A stretch of 64,000 bases of DNA from Papaver somniferum (GCF_003573695.1 NC_039364.1:64252256-64316255), one strand, 5' to 3'. Counted from the stretch's first letter, positions 37,480-50,643 are shown. Translations and numbers: made by a program. The notes: generated from the letters alone by a model not told the origin.

Positions 37480-37870
37480 CTTACATACATATTATCTCGC
37501 ATGATTTGCGCCATTCATATTATCTCACATGATTTACGCCATTTTTTTCATAAAATTCAAACGACAGTGAATTGTACGTAAATATTTTGATGATATGTTT
37601 CTCTCATAAAAATCTACTTTTCAACCAAAATTAAGTATAATCCTAGTCGTACAACACCATCATCTACCACTTTGAAAATCAGTCATTGAGAATTGACGGT
37701 TAAATTAAGATTGGTAGATGGTGAGGTTTGGTATCTTGGATTGTGTTCGTCTTGTGTAGAAACATATAATTTTATAACGTATCATCTAGATATTATCTTT
37801 AAATCCATTGTCGCTTGGATTTAATGGGGGAAATGGCGCAAATCATGTGAGATAGTGTGTATAGTGGAGG
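37480..37870. mobile_element. Inverted-repeat element with GCATGATTTGCGCCATT ends
   Basis: ATTATCTCGCATGATTTGCG and a second ATTATCTCACATGATTTACG lie at 37490-37545. The reverse complement AATGGCGCAAATCATGTGAG is at 37833-37852. An inner inverted pair, ACCATCATCTACCAC and GGTAGATGGTGA, brackets the centre. The layout fits a foldback/MITE element with a duplicated left arm. Confidence 0.55.
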
Positions 37871-37989
37871 TAAATTTAAAGAGGAGAAAGAAAATATAGA
37901 AGAAAGGAAAATTAGTGACTTTTTTATTCATTATCTTCTTTCTTTAAGTAGATGAGAAGAGGGAGAGTTACATGTGCCTAGGTCATGGA

Positions 37990-38669
37990 AAAGGTTGACA
38001 TATGTTCAATAAGGAGTGGTCATCCATACCATGGACCACTTTACTACGACACTCCTTAGATGACCGCCATAAAAAACCCATTTCTTTGTCAAGACCTTGT
38101 CAGAAAGGTCCGCTGAATAGAAATTGGTCGAAGGAAAAAGACGATGGTACTGAAATAGAGTCGATTGTCAATACTTTTCTACTTTGTACAACTATGTATG
38201 GAAAGCACTTCGCGAAAAAACCCTAACACTTGAAAGGATAAGAATAACCTCAATCGAGAAGTTATATTTCTAGTATTATTGTTGTATCATTAAAAACCTT
38301 TCCTAGTAACAAAACCCTGTCGGAAAAAGATAAGCTCGGTAAAAGAAAAGAGTGTCAATCGTTGCATCATTAGATGTTCCACCTGATGTCAACATCTCCC
38401 CTCTTGATTACATTTTTGATATTATTGTTGTCTCGCTAAAAACCTTTTTCCAAGTAATAAAACCTGTGGGGAAAAGTAACCTCAATGAAGGGAAAAACAA
38501 TACAACACGCAATTAGCTAGATCCTCCCAAGAGGTCGGAAAGTTTCTTTATCCTATCCAATTGGGGAGTTCATAGAACTCTTTTAGTCTTACGCATGCAA
38601 TTACGGGAGTTCGGACAATTTCCTTAGTCCAATATTTTTCACGTATTTTCCAAACGTGAACTTAAGCAA
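37990..38669 (-). repeat. Probable 3' end/LTR sequence of a decayed copia element
   Basis: Two similar direct blocks (ATTATTGTTG.. then TAAAAACCTTT.C.AGTAA, at 38273-38330 and 38423-38470) belong to a type often found near copia LTR ends. The block lies 3' of the minus-strand RNase H remnant. Boundaries are not defined. Confidence 0.4.
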
Positions 38670-39385
38670 CGACTTAGTTAATAAGTGTATGCCACATTTT
38701 CGTCAACCTTTACTTGGTTGGCTTCAAAGTTTATAATACATTGTTGTTGTAACTTCGGTAATATATGTTTCTTATTTATCACCATTTGATTCATTTGTTT
38801 TATGCAAGTTGCATTACCTTCGTAAATGCAGGTCGGCTCTTCAGTTCTAACCACATGTGTGTAATGATAGACGTTAAGCATATATATTCACGAACATCCT
38901 CATGTAGGGCAATGATCTCATAGTAGTTCGTGGAGGTATCCACAAGGGTTTTTTTGATCAATCTCCATGATATCGTTGTATTCCCGATACTAAACACATA
39001 AGCAGTTTGGATCGAACTTTATGTAGGTCTGAGAGGTACCCGTCATCAGCAAAACCAACGAAAACAGTATTTGGGGCTTTAGTGTAAGGAGTTGCAATTG
39101 CATCAGAATTTCCCATTTTGTCTTCATAGGGTTAAACTCATGTCAATGGTTCCTTTTAGGCATCTAAAGATATTATTTATAATGTTCCAATGACGTTGTA
39201 TCGGCTCCAAGCTAATCTAGCTAACAAGTTCAGTGAGAACAAGATATCTGGTCGAGTACATTTTGCTAAGTAAACACTTAGATGGGGATATTCAGTTCCC
39301 AATACATTTAGATGGTGATGCTCCCAATACATATTTGTTTTTTTCTTTGGGAAAAATGGATCTTTATGGAATATCATGAGTATCT
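38670..39385 (-). pseudogene. Ty1/copia RNase H remnant
   Basis: The minus strand preserves VYLAKCTRPDILFSLNLLAR and VGFADDGYLSDLHKVRS. After a shift come FSIGNTTISWRLIKKTLVD, STNYYEIIALHEDVREYICL and SIITHMW. This is the GYADAGY...SW.S.KQ..VA.SS.EAE...L order of copia RNase H. Frameshifts and stops disrupt it. Its strand is opposite to that of the copia RT fragment at 5 kb, so they are not parts of one insertion. Confidence 0.8.
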
Positions 39386-40499
39386 TTTGGACATATGCAA
39401 ACTTATATCCAACTGATGAGGTGTCAAACTCACAAAATATATATTCCTTACATTTTTTACATTAATAAGTAGCAATAACCAGGTTCATTCCTAAGGGAGA
39501 GTCGAGTCTAAGTTGTCGATTAAATTTCTAAAAATAAAATTAATGTAAAACTACGAAAACAAATACTAATTCAAATAACGAGGATGAGAATGATTAGGGT
39601 GTCCTACTAGTAGAACATGAATCTAACCAATCACACAAGCATAATCTTCTTCGAAATACGTTTACTAACAACCCTAGACAAATTATACGTTCAACAAGTA
39701 CATTAAACTCCAAAGTCACTTCGTAAAACAAGTTCTCTACTTGTATCTAGTCAATCAAGCTACTTTGAATAAACTCTCTAGTGTAACTTAACCAACAGGT
39801 ATTCTCTATGAGTTGGATTGATCCTAACAACATGTTTGTTAGCTCGACATGTTAACTTAGGGTTGTCAAATATACATCAAAATCCACAAAATCCCATTGC
39901 AACATTGATGTTTTCCTACTTATGATTATATCATCTTAAGAATAACGGATTAAGACTCCAAAATCAAGCTTTAGTATCACAAACAAGCCATTTGATTGGC
40001 CACTCAAATACCTACAAACAATTCATGGTCATAATCGCAGTAGAAGACAAACAATAAAAAAAATTAGAAGAAATATTAACTTGATAAATTGTCAAAGACA
40101 AATCACATAGTTTCGAAGTATCCCCAATAAACAAGATATTAGATACACATCATGGTGAAGTTCATGGAAATAATAATCAGAGAGAAAGAAAAATATTAAA
40201 TAAAAGATATCTGAAATCAAACCACGGCTTTAAACCAAACTGCTGGTGGTTTTGTTCCATGTTGCGCTACTGATCCTTGTTGTTGGTGCCAACAATTAAG
40301 GTACAAGTTAAGTTTTCTTATCTTCTTTTGATTGCACGGACTGATAAGATGGATTATGGAGATTTTCAGCTGGTTGGTGTCGTAACCGCAAGGTGGAAGC
40401 GGACTGGTAATATAGATGATGGAGATTTTCAGCTGGTGATATAGATGAAGAAGATTTATGGAGATGAGCTATGACTCCCCCTGTTGAAGTTGAACTGCG
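39386..40499. other. Intergenic DNA left of the plastid insertion
   Basis: AT-rich with no domain. A short direct repeat (GGAGATTTTCAGCTGGT at about 40358 and 40421) lies near the plastid junction. TGATGAGGTGTCAAACTCAC at 39414 looks like an LTR start but has no partner. Confidence 0.4.
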
Positions 40500-40505
40500 A
40501 TTGAG

Positions 40506-41313
40506 CGTATAGTCTGTGCTAATTTTCGTTTATCTAATAAGCCTGTGGATATTGAGGTTCCACAAGCGATACTTCATGATACTGTATTTGAAGCAGTTGT
40601 AAGAATCTCTTATGATATATAATTGAAACAAGTTCTTGCTAATGGTAAAAGGGGAGCTTTGAATACAGGGGTTTTTCTTATTTTTCCTGAGGGATTCGAA
40701 TTTTCCCCCTCAGATTGTATTTCTCCTGAAATGAAAGAAAAGATGGGAAATCTTTCTTTTCAGAGTTATTGTCCCACAAAAAAATAATATTCTTGTGATA
40801 GGTCTTGTTTCAGGTAAAAAATACAGTGAAATAACCTTTCTTATTCTTTCCCCATACCCCGCTATTAAAAAAGACGTTCACTTCTTAAAATATCTCATAT
40901 ATGTAGGCGGAACAGAGGTAGGGGTTAGATTTATCCCGATGAGAGTAAGAGTAACAATACAATCTATAATGCTACATCAACAGGTATAGTAAGTAAAATT
41001 GTACGTAAAGAAAAATGGGGACATGAAATAAGCATAGAAGATACGTCAGACGGTCACCAAGTGGTCGATATTATACCCCCAAGACCGGAACTTCTTGTTT
41101 CCGAATGCGAATCTATCAAGCGTGATCAACCACTAACAAGTAATCCCAACGTGGGTGGATTTGGTTAGGGAGACGCAGAAATAGTACTTCAAGATCCATC
41201 ACGTGTCCAAGGCCTTTTGTTCTTTTTGGCATTTGTTTATTCTAGCACAAATATTTTTGGTTTTGAAAAAGAAACAATTCGAGAGGGTTCAATTTTCTGA
41301 AATGAAATTTTAG
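40506..41313 (+). pseudogene. petA: Cytochrome f (petA) nuclear copy, 5'-truncated
   Basis: Starting in the haem-binding region ([15 protein letters not shown]; the second Cys and the His of CANCH are altered), the frame continues with [18 protein letters not shown]. Next come [28 protein letters not shown] and [15 protein letters not shown]. Frameshifts follow, then SNPNVGGFG and the C-terminal anchor FERVQFSEMKF with TAG. A TAA/TAT change after RISYDI and several indels abolish coding. The first ~45 codons plus the transit region of the mature gene are absent. Confidence 0.9.
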
Positions 41314-42413
41314 GTCCACGTATTTGTTAACACACACATAAAATTAATAAAAACCAAATTATTGTTGATCGATGTAATTATGTATGGCTAAAAATAGTAT
41401 TTAGTTTACTTACTTTGCTGCTACTGTTTGTTTTTATACCGAATATTGTGAAGTACTTAATTACCTTTTAATTTTAATGTTAATAATAAAATAGTATTAT
41501 ATTATGAAGAACGCGTTACTTGACGTGAATCCAACTCCCTTTTTCAATCCAAATAGGAGTTGCATTATTATCTTACTATTGTCAAATTTTAAATGCCACT
41601 AAATAATGAATCAAAAGTATCATATTTTGTATATAAAAAAAGGAATCCAATTTGAATAAGAGTAGATAATCGACATAAGTGGTAGAAGAATATAAAACAA
41701 GGAATAAATTAAAGGAACAATTTATTTATTATATTGGGGATTATTTATCTTTCTAATCTTCGATACAAGAAAAGAAATTTTCACCCTTTTCTTGTGTCAA
41801 AAGAATAATTATTCTTAATCCCCTCACGCCTAAAAAGTATTATTCCCTTTTTTCTAAGTTTATCGAAACCTCACCACTGCTTTGGATTTCTAAAAAATAG
41901 TGGACACGAAAAAAGGGGTGGAGTATGGAGTAGCTCGTTGAGTAACTCGAACTTCTTCCATGAACTTCTAAAAAATAAAACAAAAACTTTGATGAGATAA
42001 TAAAATAAATGGAGTAAGCTTCTATTAGTATAAAAATTATTTGGATGATGTCTCATCTACAAGAATCCATATTATGTTTGTCATTCAGAAAATAAATTCA
42101 TTCTCGTTCATTTTTCCTATTTCAGATACGTAGGAACGAGTATTATGAATCTAATCAATAGAGTTAATTCTCCAAAAGCATCATCTTAAAAAAAGAGCGA
42201 TTTGAAACATCAGAGCAAAATGGTCGCTTTTTCATTTATACGAATAGAATAGTATGTTTGTATTAACTGGAAATTCTTTTGTTATGAAATGAATAAAAAT
42301 CTCATTGGAAAAGTAAGAGCTCAACGGGTTCTTACCCCTTTTGTTTAATTCGAGGGGTAAGGTCCCGTTGAGATCTTACTTTTTCATGTCTACAACTTAG
42401 TCCATACTATATA
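41314..42413. other. Plastid petA-psbJ spacer (nuclear copy)
   Basis: AT-rich non-coding sequence of 1.1 kb between petA and psbJ. A good inverted repeat at 42298-42390 (AAAAGTAAGAGCTCAACGGG ... AACGGG complement) probably represents the plastid petA or psbJ 3' stem-loop. Confidence 0.55.
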
Positions 42414-42536
42414 TTACAGGGATGAACCCAACCCGGAATATGAATCGTAAAAGAAAACACATATTGAACTGATCACATGAATACCGGCTACAATACATAT
42501 CAACCAAAGAGGAATGCTTCCAGTAGTATCGTCCAT
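42414..42536 (-). pseudogene. psbJ: psbJ nuclear copy (full length)
   Basis: Forty codons run from ATG 42536 to TAA 42414. They read [18 protein letters not shown] and end YSGLGSSL. Length and ends match plastid psbJ. The frame is open but carries several amino-acid changes (for example IIGTV to ICIVA). It lacks plant nuclear expression or targeting signals. Confidence 0.9.
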
Positions 42537-42660
42537 TTAGCCCACTTCCCTCCACATTTCATCAAGTGGTCGTGCTAGAGACATAAACAACCATGGATAA
42601 TTTTGAGATGAGATCCTTCCGAGTGGGATATAGAGAATTCGCACTATTCTCTCTTTTTTC

Positions 42661-42777
42661 TTAATTGAAGAAATATTTAGAAAATAAAACAGCAAGTACA
42701 AAAATGAGTAATAAACCCCGGTAAAGACTGGTACGATTAAATTCAACATTTTATCTATTCGGGTTTGATTGTGTGAT
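42661..42777 (-). pseudogene. psbL: psbL nuclear copy
   Basis: The size matches the 38-residue photosystem II L protein. The start codon is ATC, the text after TQSNPN reads R-stop where E-Q is expected, and the conserved WGLLLI is RGLLLI. The end is LFSKYFFN-stop. Confidence 0.9.
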
Positions 42778-42799
42778 AGCTCTATAATTCAATTCGGGT

Positions 42800-42919
42800 T
42801 AGGCGTCGGATGAACTGCATTGTTGATCTTGACCCCAAAAAAGAAACGGTAGGTACAACTAGTCCGTGAATAGCTAACCATCGCACTATAAAAATTGGAT
42901 AGGTTCGATCTATAGTCAT
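42800..42919 (-). pseudogene. psbF: psbF nuclear copy
   Basis: The frame reads [20 protein letters not shown] (the haem-binding His is present) and then STMQFIRR. The native stop after QFIQR is lost by a small insertion. Confidence 0.9.
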
Positions 42920-42928
42920 TGGGGCCTC

Positions 42929-43738
<810 letters not shown>

Positions 43739-44118
43739 TGTATCAACAATGACAGTTGATCCCTTTATGTTGTATCAACTTTCACAGTTGATCCCTTTAC
43801 GATGTGTCAACTGACACAGTTGATTCATAGCATATACTTTGGTTTACTTTTCTATCAAGTCTAGAACTTCTTCTTTTAGAGTTTCCTTATTTCTTCTTTT
43901 AGAGTTTTACTATTTTTAGGTTCTTGTCATGCCTATATAAACAGGCTTTTTTACGTTCTTGTAACACACATTATTATCAAGATTATTTAAAAAACTCTTT
44001 TCAGAGATTTATATCATTCTCATATCTAAGCCCTATTGTTCTTCTATTTTCTCATCCTTTTCTTCCCTTCTCATCACCTGCAATCTCCGTATTGCCTTCT
44101 TCTCTTACACGTACTACA
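43739..44118 (+). repeat. Ty3 5' LTR
   Basis: The LTR contains three tandem units of GTATCAAC...ACAGTTGATCC (about 34 bp) at 43723-43830 and a TATA box CCTATATAAACAGGC at 43931. It ends TACTACA before the primer-binding site TGGTATTAGATACAGCG (44124), a variant of the initiator-Met type. Confidence 0.8.
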
Positions 44119-44218
44119 CTAGTTGGTATTAGATACAGCGTTTTTAGTTTTATCTAGAAACAGATCCTTACACAGCTTCCGCACAACTTCTACATCCATA
44201 CAAATTCTTCACACAGCA

Positions 44219-46150
44219 ATGACAGATGCAACTTTTACAAAAGCTATTGAAGAACTGAAGATACTCTTGAAAACTTTTCATGTCTAAACTTACTACCAAA
44301 TTTGAAACCCATGAAACAAACGTCAAGACTCTTACTGGTAGTTTGGAAAAGAAGCTTGAAACTATAGAAAAGAGGTTAGTTTTCCAAGGAGATTATGTAA
44401 ACAAATTATTGAAACACACTGGTTTAGAAAAGGAAGACATACCTGATTTAGTCGATGATACAGATAGACAAACGAAAACAAAAGGTAAAGAAGACGATGC
44501 AACAACAAAAGTTAAACCTTCCTTTGTTCAAAATACGCCTATTCCTGGGAATGTTTCACATGTCATTTAACACACAAAATCATTAGAAGGTTATATTCAC
44601 AAAAACTTTGCAACAGTAACTATCAACAGTGATGACGAAGACAAAAACGAAGATGTCCAAGAACAACAATGGATAGAAGAAAGACGATTAAAGTCTAATA
44701 CGAATCCTTATGGAAACCTTCCAGAATATAAATTAAAGGCTGATGTACCTAACTTTAATGGTGGGTTACATATTGAGGATTTGTTGGATTGGTTATATGA
44801 AGTAGAATCGTTTTTCATTTTTATGGAAGTCCCTGATTCTTCTAAGGTGAAACTGGTAGCATATAAACTTAAAGGTGGAGCTGCAGCTTGGTGGGAAACT
44901 CTCTGTGATAATCGACGTAAGTATCACAAACCTCCTATACGAACTTGGAAGAGAATGCTAGACTTATTAAGAGCTAAGTTTTTACCACAAGATTATAAAC
45001 AACAGTTGTTTCTCAAACTTCAAAACTGTCGACAAGGAGCTAGACTAGTAAAAGAATATGTAGCTGAATTATATGCATTAATTGCTCGCAACAGATTGAA
45101 TGAAACTGAAGAACATTTGGTTGCATGTATTATAGATGGATTGAACAACCTAATTCAACAGGGAATGACACAATACGTATTTACAATGGTTGAAGCTATT
45201 CAACAAGCTATTAAGATTGAAAGGCGTGTACTAAATTCTTCTAGACAAACAACTCCACGAAAAGCTCGTTATCAACATTTTTATAAAGCTGCCAGACCAT
45301 CAAATTCTTATTATGGTAACCAGGGTGAAAGGGGATCAACAATGGTTGTTGATCCACAAGAATTCAGTTTTGGTTCACAACAACAACCAGTGAGCTTTAT
45401 TTTGCTCAACCAACTTCTACTTCCAATACTTCACCTATCTTACCATCTCCTATTAAGCATCTATCCATTCAGCAACATCAACCTAAACCAACAAGTGTCG
45501 GATTTTCTAATAGGATGCAGAATCAGTTTCCTCCTCCAAATAAGCCAACTAATATTTATTCGAAATTTCGTGGAGATAAATGCAATCAACCTGGTCATTC
45601 TTCCTCTGATTGTCGTCGATTTAATGGTTTCATTGGAGATAATCAAGTACATACTGAATCAAAGGATGTTAAAGTTTTTGATGATGATGAAGGTGACGAA
45701 GATGAAAATATTGAATTACATAAGACTTATGGTGAACACTTTGTTGGAATGATTCGAACACTCATGCTTACTGAACCATGTTATTCTCAAAGACATAATA
45801 TTTTCAAAACCAAGTGCTTTATTGGTGGAAAATTTTGTGATATGATCATTGACAGTGGCAGTGTCGACAATTACATTGCATCTGTTGTTGTAGAGAAAAT
45901 GGGATTACCAACTACACCACATCCTACTCCTTATTTTGTAGGTTGGGTGAATAGTTCCTCTACACAAAGAATTACTCATCAGTGTGTTATTAAGTTTTCT
46001 TTTGTTGGATATGAAGAATCTGTGCTATGTGATGTTATCGATATGACTGCAACACATCTCCTACTTGGAAGACCATGGCAGTATGACGTTAGAGCAGTTC
46101 ATAACTATTTTGATAATACTTATACCTTTTATAAAGATGTAAAAGAGTGA
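44219..46150 (+). pseudogene. Ty3 gag and protease
   Basis: An ATG at 44219 (MTDATFTKAIEELK) is followed by a shift near 44280. The coding then runs through a coiled coil to a TAA at 44570. The gag core is at 44781-45400: GLHIEDLLDWLYEVESFF, GGAAAWWETLC and LRAKFLPQDYKQQLFLKLQ. A frameshift near 45400-45520 leads to a zinc-knuckle relic (GDKCNQPGHSSSDC, first Cys lost). The protease comes next: MIIDSGSVDNY with the D-S-G active site, and ATHLLLGRPWQYD. Lesions make the polyprotein inactive. Confidence 0.85.
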
Positions 46151-47850
46151 CTTTATTTCCTTCCAAGTCTTCTTCAGTGATTCAAGAATGTAGTGATTGC
46201 AAGACTACTGCATTGGTGGCCACTATCTCTCGCTCCTTAAACTCATCTCACACTTTGAGCTCTCATGAAGACACCAAACCTATGGTACCAATTCCTACTC
46301 AGGTACAACCTTTATTATCTAAATTTAATGCATTATTTCCTGAAGAATTACCTGTGAGTTTACCACCTTTTTCGAGACGTTCAACATTGCATTGATCTTA
46401 TACTTGGAGCTTCTTTACCTAATCAAGCTCATTATCGGTTGAGTCCAACTGAACATGAAATATTACAGGGTCAAGTTAATGATTTATTGACTAATGGGTT
46501 AATTAGACCTAGTAATAGCCCTTGTGCTTGTCCTGCTTTTCTGGTGCCTAAAAAGGATAATGGATGGAGAATGTGTATAGATTGCAGAGCTTTGAATCGC
46601 ATCACCATTCCTTATAGATTTCATATTCCTCGTATTGAGGATATGATTAATCTGTTAGATGGGTATATTATTTTCACTAAACTTGATCTTCGGAATGGAT
46701 ATCATCAAATTAAAATAAGAGTGGGAGATGAATGGAAAACTGCTTTCAAAACAAGAGAGGGTTTATATAAATGGATAGTTATGCCTTTTGGCCTGTCTAA
46801 TGCTCCTATCACCTTTATGAGGCTCATGAATCAGGTTTTGCAACCTTTTCTAAGTAAGTTTGTCATTGTATACTTTGATGATATCTTGATCTTTAGTAGA
46901 AGTGCAAAGGAACATATCATTCATCTATCTCAGGTGTTCAAGGTATTATTCGACAATTCTTTATTTGTGAATTTGAAGAAGTGCACTTTCATGTCCTCTA
47001 AAGTTACCTTCTTGGGTTATATAATCTCTTCCAGGGGTATTCATGTAGATCCTTCTAAATTTCAAGCAATTATAAATTGGCATGTTCCTACTTCTATCAA
47101 AGATGTGAGAAGTTTTCATGGATTGGCTTCTTTTTATAGGCGTTTTGTAAGAAATTTCAGCACCATTGTTGCATCTCTTACTGATTGTTTGAAGAAGGAA
47201 AAATTCATATGGACTGAAGAAGTTGATAAAAGTTTCAATTCTCTTAAAGAAAAACTATGTTCAGCTCATATCCTTGCATTGCCTGACTTTTCCAAGCCTT
47301 TTCAAGTTGACTGCGATGCTTCTATTGTTGGAATTGGAGCAGTTTTGTCTCAAGAAGGACATCCAGTTGCTTACCATAGTGAAAAGAATTCTGATACACA
47401 GAAAAAGTGGTCTACATATGAATTAGAATTGCTTGCACTTGTACAAGCTCTTAAACAATGGCATACTTATTTGGTTCATCAAGAATTTGTGATTAATACT
47501 GATAATCATGCTTTGAAATATCTCCAGACTTCGTCTAAGGTTAACCGTATGCATGATAGGTGGTTATCCACAATTAATAAGTACACTTTTTTTGTCAAAC
47601 ATAAAAGTGGAAAGTTTAACCAAGTAGCAGATGCTCTGAGTAGACAGCGACATCTTTTGGCAATTATTCGAAATGAGAGTTTTGCTTTTGATTATATCAA
47701 GGAGATTTATGCTGAGGATGATGACTTTAAGTCACTTTGGGAACAATGCAGTTTTTTGGCTCATGGAGTTGATGATTTTCTCATTCAAGATGGCTTTTTA
47801 TTTAAAGGTAATCGTCTTTGCTTTCCTAATGGTTCTTTACGTCTTCATTT
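46151..47850 (+). pseudogene. Ty3 reverse transcriptase and RNase H
   Basis: After a shift near 46375 the frame is open from about 46380 to 47850. RT blocks are PCACPAFLVPKKDNGWRMCI, FTKLDLRNGYHQIK, MPFGLSNAPITFMRLMNQ and the catalytic VIVYFDDILIFS. RNase H follows with FQVDCDASIVGIGAVLSQ, ELELLALVQALKQW and NTDNHALKYL. The chain then enters QVADALSRQ and stops inside SLRLHF at the start of the integrase zinc domain. Integrase in sense orientation is missing. It is almost intact and probably young compared with the plastid DNA around it. Confidence 0.9.
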
Positions 47851-47852
47851 TA

Positions 47853-48060
47853 TAGACTTTTTACAGGCTATAAAATGAGCCATCTTGTAATATCTATCCA
47901 CCACAACCATCACTGAATCATTCCCTATAGTTGTACGAGGTAAACCAAGAATAAAATCCATACTAATGTCCACCCATTGAGCTTTTGGAATTGGTAAAGG
48001 AGTGTAAAGTCCGGTGTTTTGAACAATACCCTTAGCTTTTTGGTCTTTGGTACCATCCAA
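47853..48060 (-). pseudogene. Inverted Ty3 integrase fragment
   Basis: The minus strand reads [34 protein letters not shown] and [17 protein letters not shown] (first Asp of the integrase core). This is the correct family for the element to its left but in reverse orientation. It abuts the RNase H end within a few bases. Confidence 0.85.
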
Positions 48061-48334
48061 GTTTATTATCCTTGTATTTGATAAAGACTCGCAGATTTCT
48101 ATTTGCTTGAGTATAATCAAATCAATGGAAAGATATTAACTCCTCGATATAATTTTCTCTAGATTGAGTATGTCTGTCTAGTTGATTCTCTAGAAAGTAT
48201 ATTGGAGTTAGTCCATACAGATTGCTAATCAAAATATTGGGTGTGGTTGTTATACCCCCGTTTTTTCAATTGGTATCAGGGCAGGCAAACACGTTCAAGA
48301 CCTCAAAAGTCTGTGTTTGTAGCCATCTGACTCT

Positions 48335-49891
48335 ATGGACAAAGGTGCTATCTCTATTAACGTAGCACCAGTCTTCGATGCCTCTAATTACTTATGGTGG
48401 AAAATTGCCATGCGAGCGTTTCTTCAAGCGCGTGATTTTCAATCATGGGTATATGTTGTTAATGGCTATCATGATCCCGTTGTTGCAGTAGGTAACATTA
48501 ATGTTCCAAAAAATATTGGTGAATACGATGTTGCTGAGATAATTGCTGCAAAGCAAAACTCCGACGGTTTGAATGCCATCATACATGCCATTACCCCAAA
48601 TCTTCAGCACCATGTGTCAAATTGCACTAGGTCTAAAGATGCGTGGGATATCTTAGAAATCGTATTCGATGGAAATACCAGTGAAAAGGAAGCTAGGCTT
48701 CAAAACCTTAATTCTGAGTGGGAAAACCTTCGTATGGCAGATGAGGATTCATTTGATGAGTGTAATCACAAAGTGTCTGAAATTGTTAATGCATCTTTTG
48801 CATTGGGTAAGACTATTCCTGAAAAGGACATTGTGATGAAATTTCTCAGATCGCTGCCATCTAGATACGATTCTAAGAAGCATGCCATCGTTGAGGGACA
48901 TAACCTTGATAACCTCCCCAGAAATACACTGGTTGGGAAGATTAAGATCTTTGATCACAAACACTCGTCCAAATCTAAGGATGTTGCGTTCAAAGCACTG
49001 AAAGACACAAAATTACTTGATAAAAGTAAAAATGTGTATATCTCTGACGATGATCACTCTGAGACAGATTCATCAGATGAAGACCTTGACAAATCAGTCT
49101 CGATGATCACAAGACAGTTTAGAGATCTTCTGTTGAAGAGAAGTAAACGGTTCTCCAGAGATAATCCAAAAGCATCATTCAAACCTCATAATCGTATTCC
49201 TCCCAAAAACAGGGACACGGATGAGACTGATGACGAGGATATACCTCAGTGCTTTAAGTGTAAAGTATTTGGTCATTTTGCAAATGAGTGCCAAAATCGT
49301 AGAAAATACACTGGGAACAAAGGTCTTGCTGCGGCACTTGATGAGATGTCTGACAATTACGATTCTGATGAAGACAAGAAATCAAGTGTTGCTCTTCTGT
49401 CTGAAAATATTGATTTTGATAATTGTAGCAATACATACATCAATCTTGATAATCTTTTAGAATAGATCCCAATCAAGATGGAAGAATCAATTGACCCGTC
49501 TTTTGGAAATTCTTTGCTTAATGTTTCAGGATCTACTTTGTGCCTAACAGATTGCGTTTCAAAGGCCCCTGAACCATCCTTTGCGTTGACATGCTCCTAT
49601 TGTTCTCTCAAGGGACATGAATTTTCAAAGTGTTTCAATTACAAACACAAGATGAGATATGTCAACAAGCTTCAACGAAGAGCAGATCGTCTAGCCAATG
49701 AGCTTAAACTCCCGGAGAAAACAGCCAAGGTATGTAAGATCTTGTCCTCTTCGAAAAGACTAGTTTCCAAGGAAATATATAGACCATTAGAGAGGAAAAC
49801 CTGGTCTAAACATGCGGAAAGGCAGAGCTCCATTGATTCCGTACAAAAGGGTCATGGTGGACAAATCATTGTTCACCATAGCATAACCTGA
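48335..49891 (+). pseudogene. Copia gag (UBN2 type), one in-frame TAG
   Basis: 376 codons (MDKGAISINVAPVFDASNYL) carry the gag-copia core: LQNLNSEWENLRMADEDSF and KDIVMKFLRSLPSRYD. A zinc knuckle CFKCKVFGHFANEC lies at about residues 305-318. A TAG at 49463-49465 is followed in the same frame by 142 more codons with a second knuckle CSYCSLKGHEFSKC and a basic, helical tail. Without the TAG the gag would be about 518 aa. Pol should follow but does not. The TAG may be a real lesion or a read-through signal. Confidence 0.85.
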
Positions 49892-50241
49892 TTGTGTTGT
49901 TTTTGTGCATCTTGTCTCATGTGCTTGTTCAAAAGAGACAAGATCTTGCACACCTCAGGCTTTAAAATAAAATATATATATATATTTTCTTTTTTTAGCT
50001 TTGAGTTGTTTGGCCTTGAAATTTCTTCATATCACTATTAATATTGGAAGGGACCGATTTGCCAAAAGAAGAGGGTTATTATCGACAATTCCTCTCTTTA
50101 TAGGGTTGTGAGTTGGGCGTGTACGAACCTGTTTAAAGGTTTTGAATCCCTACATTCCTTTTTCCTTCTCTGATATTCTTTATATCTTAAGACTGTTTTT
50201 TGAAGTTGAATTGTGAATTCCTCTCACACAACCGTTCTTTC
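49892..50241. other. Non-coding segment between the two element ORFs
   Basis: It holds a short inverted repeat (CATCTTGTCTCATGTGCTTG against GACAAGATCTTGCAC) and a TA-run at 49975. The pol genes would normally stand here. Confidence 0.5.
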
Positions 50242-50643
50242 ATGGATACTCCAAGCATCATGTCTTCAGATGGAAAAGATATCAATATGATTGTTAAGCC
50301 ATCAATCACCAAGGAAAAAGAAAAATCTCCAGTGTCTCCATCCTTGAAAAGAAAAATAAGGAATGTGAGGAAGCCAAGGGCAGTTCCTTCTAACTCTCAG
50401 AAATTCTCTGATGTTCTTGATGAGTTGAAAGAGACAAGAAAGGAGATTCGACAAATAAAGGCTTGTGTGTTAAGATCTTTGGAAATTCAGAAGGCCATGG
50501 TTCGACATCTTCAGCGAAGACCATTTGTTGGTATTGACTCCTTCCTCCACGAACCCTATGTTCCAATGGCTGTTGACGACAAGGAGTTCGAGAACGATAC
50601 AGAATTTCTCAAAGATATCAATGTCTATAAAGTCTTCTTATGA
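50242..50643 (+). CDS. Small unknown ORF of the SIRE-like element
   Basis: 133 codons begin at ATG 50242 (MDTPSIMSSDGKDINM). The middle is basic (SLKRKIRNVRKPRAV). A probable amphipathic helix follows (FSDVLDELKETRKEIRQIKA, then LRSLEIQKAMVRHLQ). SIRE elements often have an extra env-like frame at this place, but no signal peptide or membrane segment is visible. I do not recognise the product. The frame is open although pol is gone. Confidence 0.45.
   Translation: MDTPSIMSSDGKDINMIVKPSITKEKEKSPVSPSLKRKIRNVRKPRAVPSNSQKFSDVLDELKETRKEIRQIKACVLRSLEIQKAMVRHLQRRPFVGIDSFLHEPYVPMAVDDKEFENDTEFLKDINVYKVFL

Noticed and set aside
5045..39385. Copia RT at 5 kb and copia RNase H at 39 kb as two ends of one element
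   Set aside because: They are on opposite strands and separated by a host gene and other elements, so they are independent remnants.
42414..42536. psbJ as a working gene
   Set aside because: The frame is open, but it lies in a decayed plastid insertion with broken neighbours and no nuclear promoter or transit peptide.
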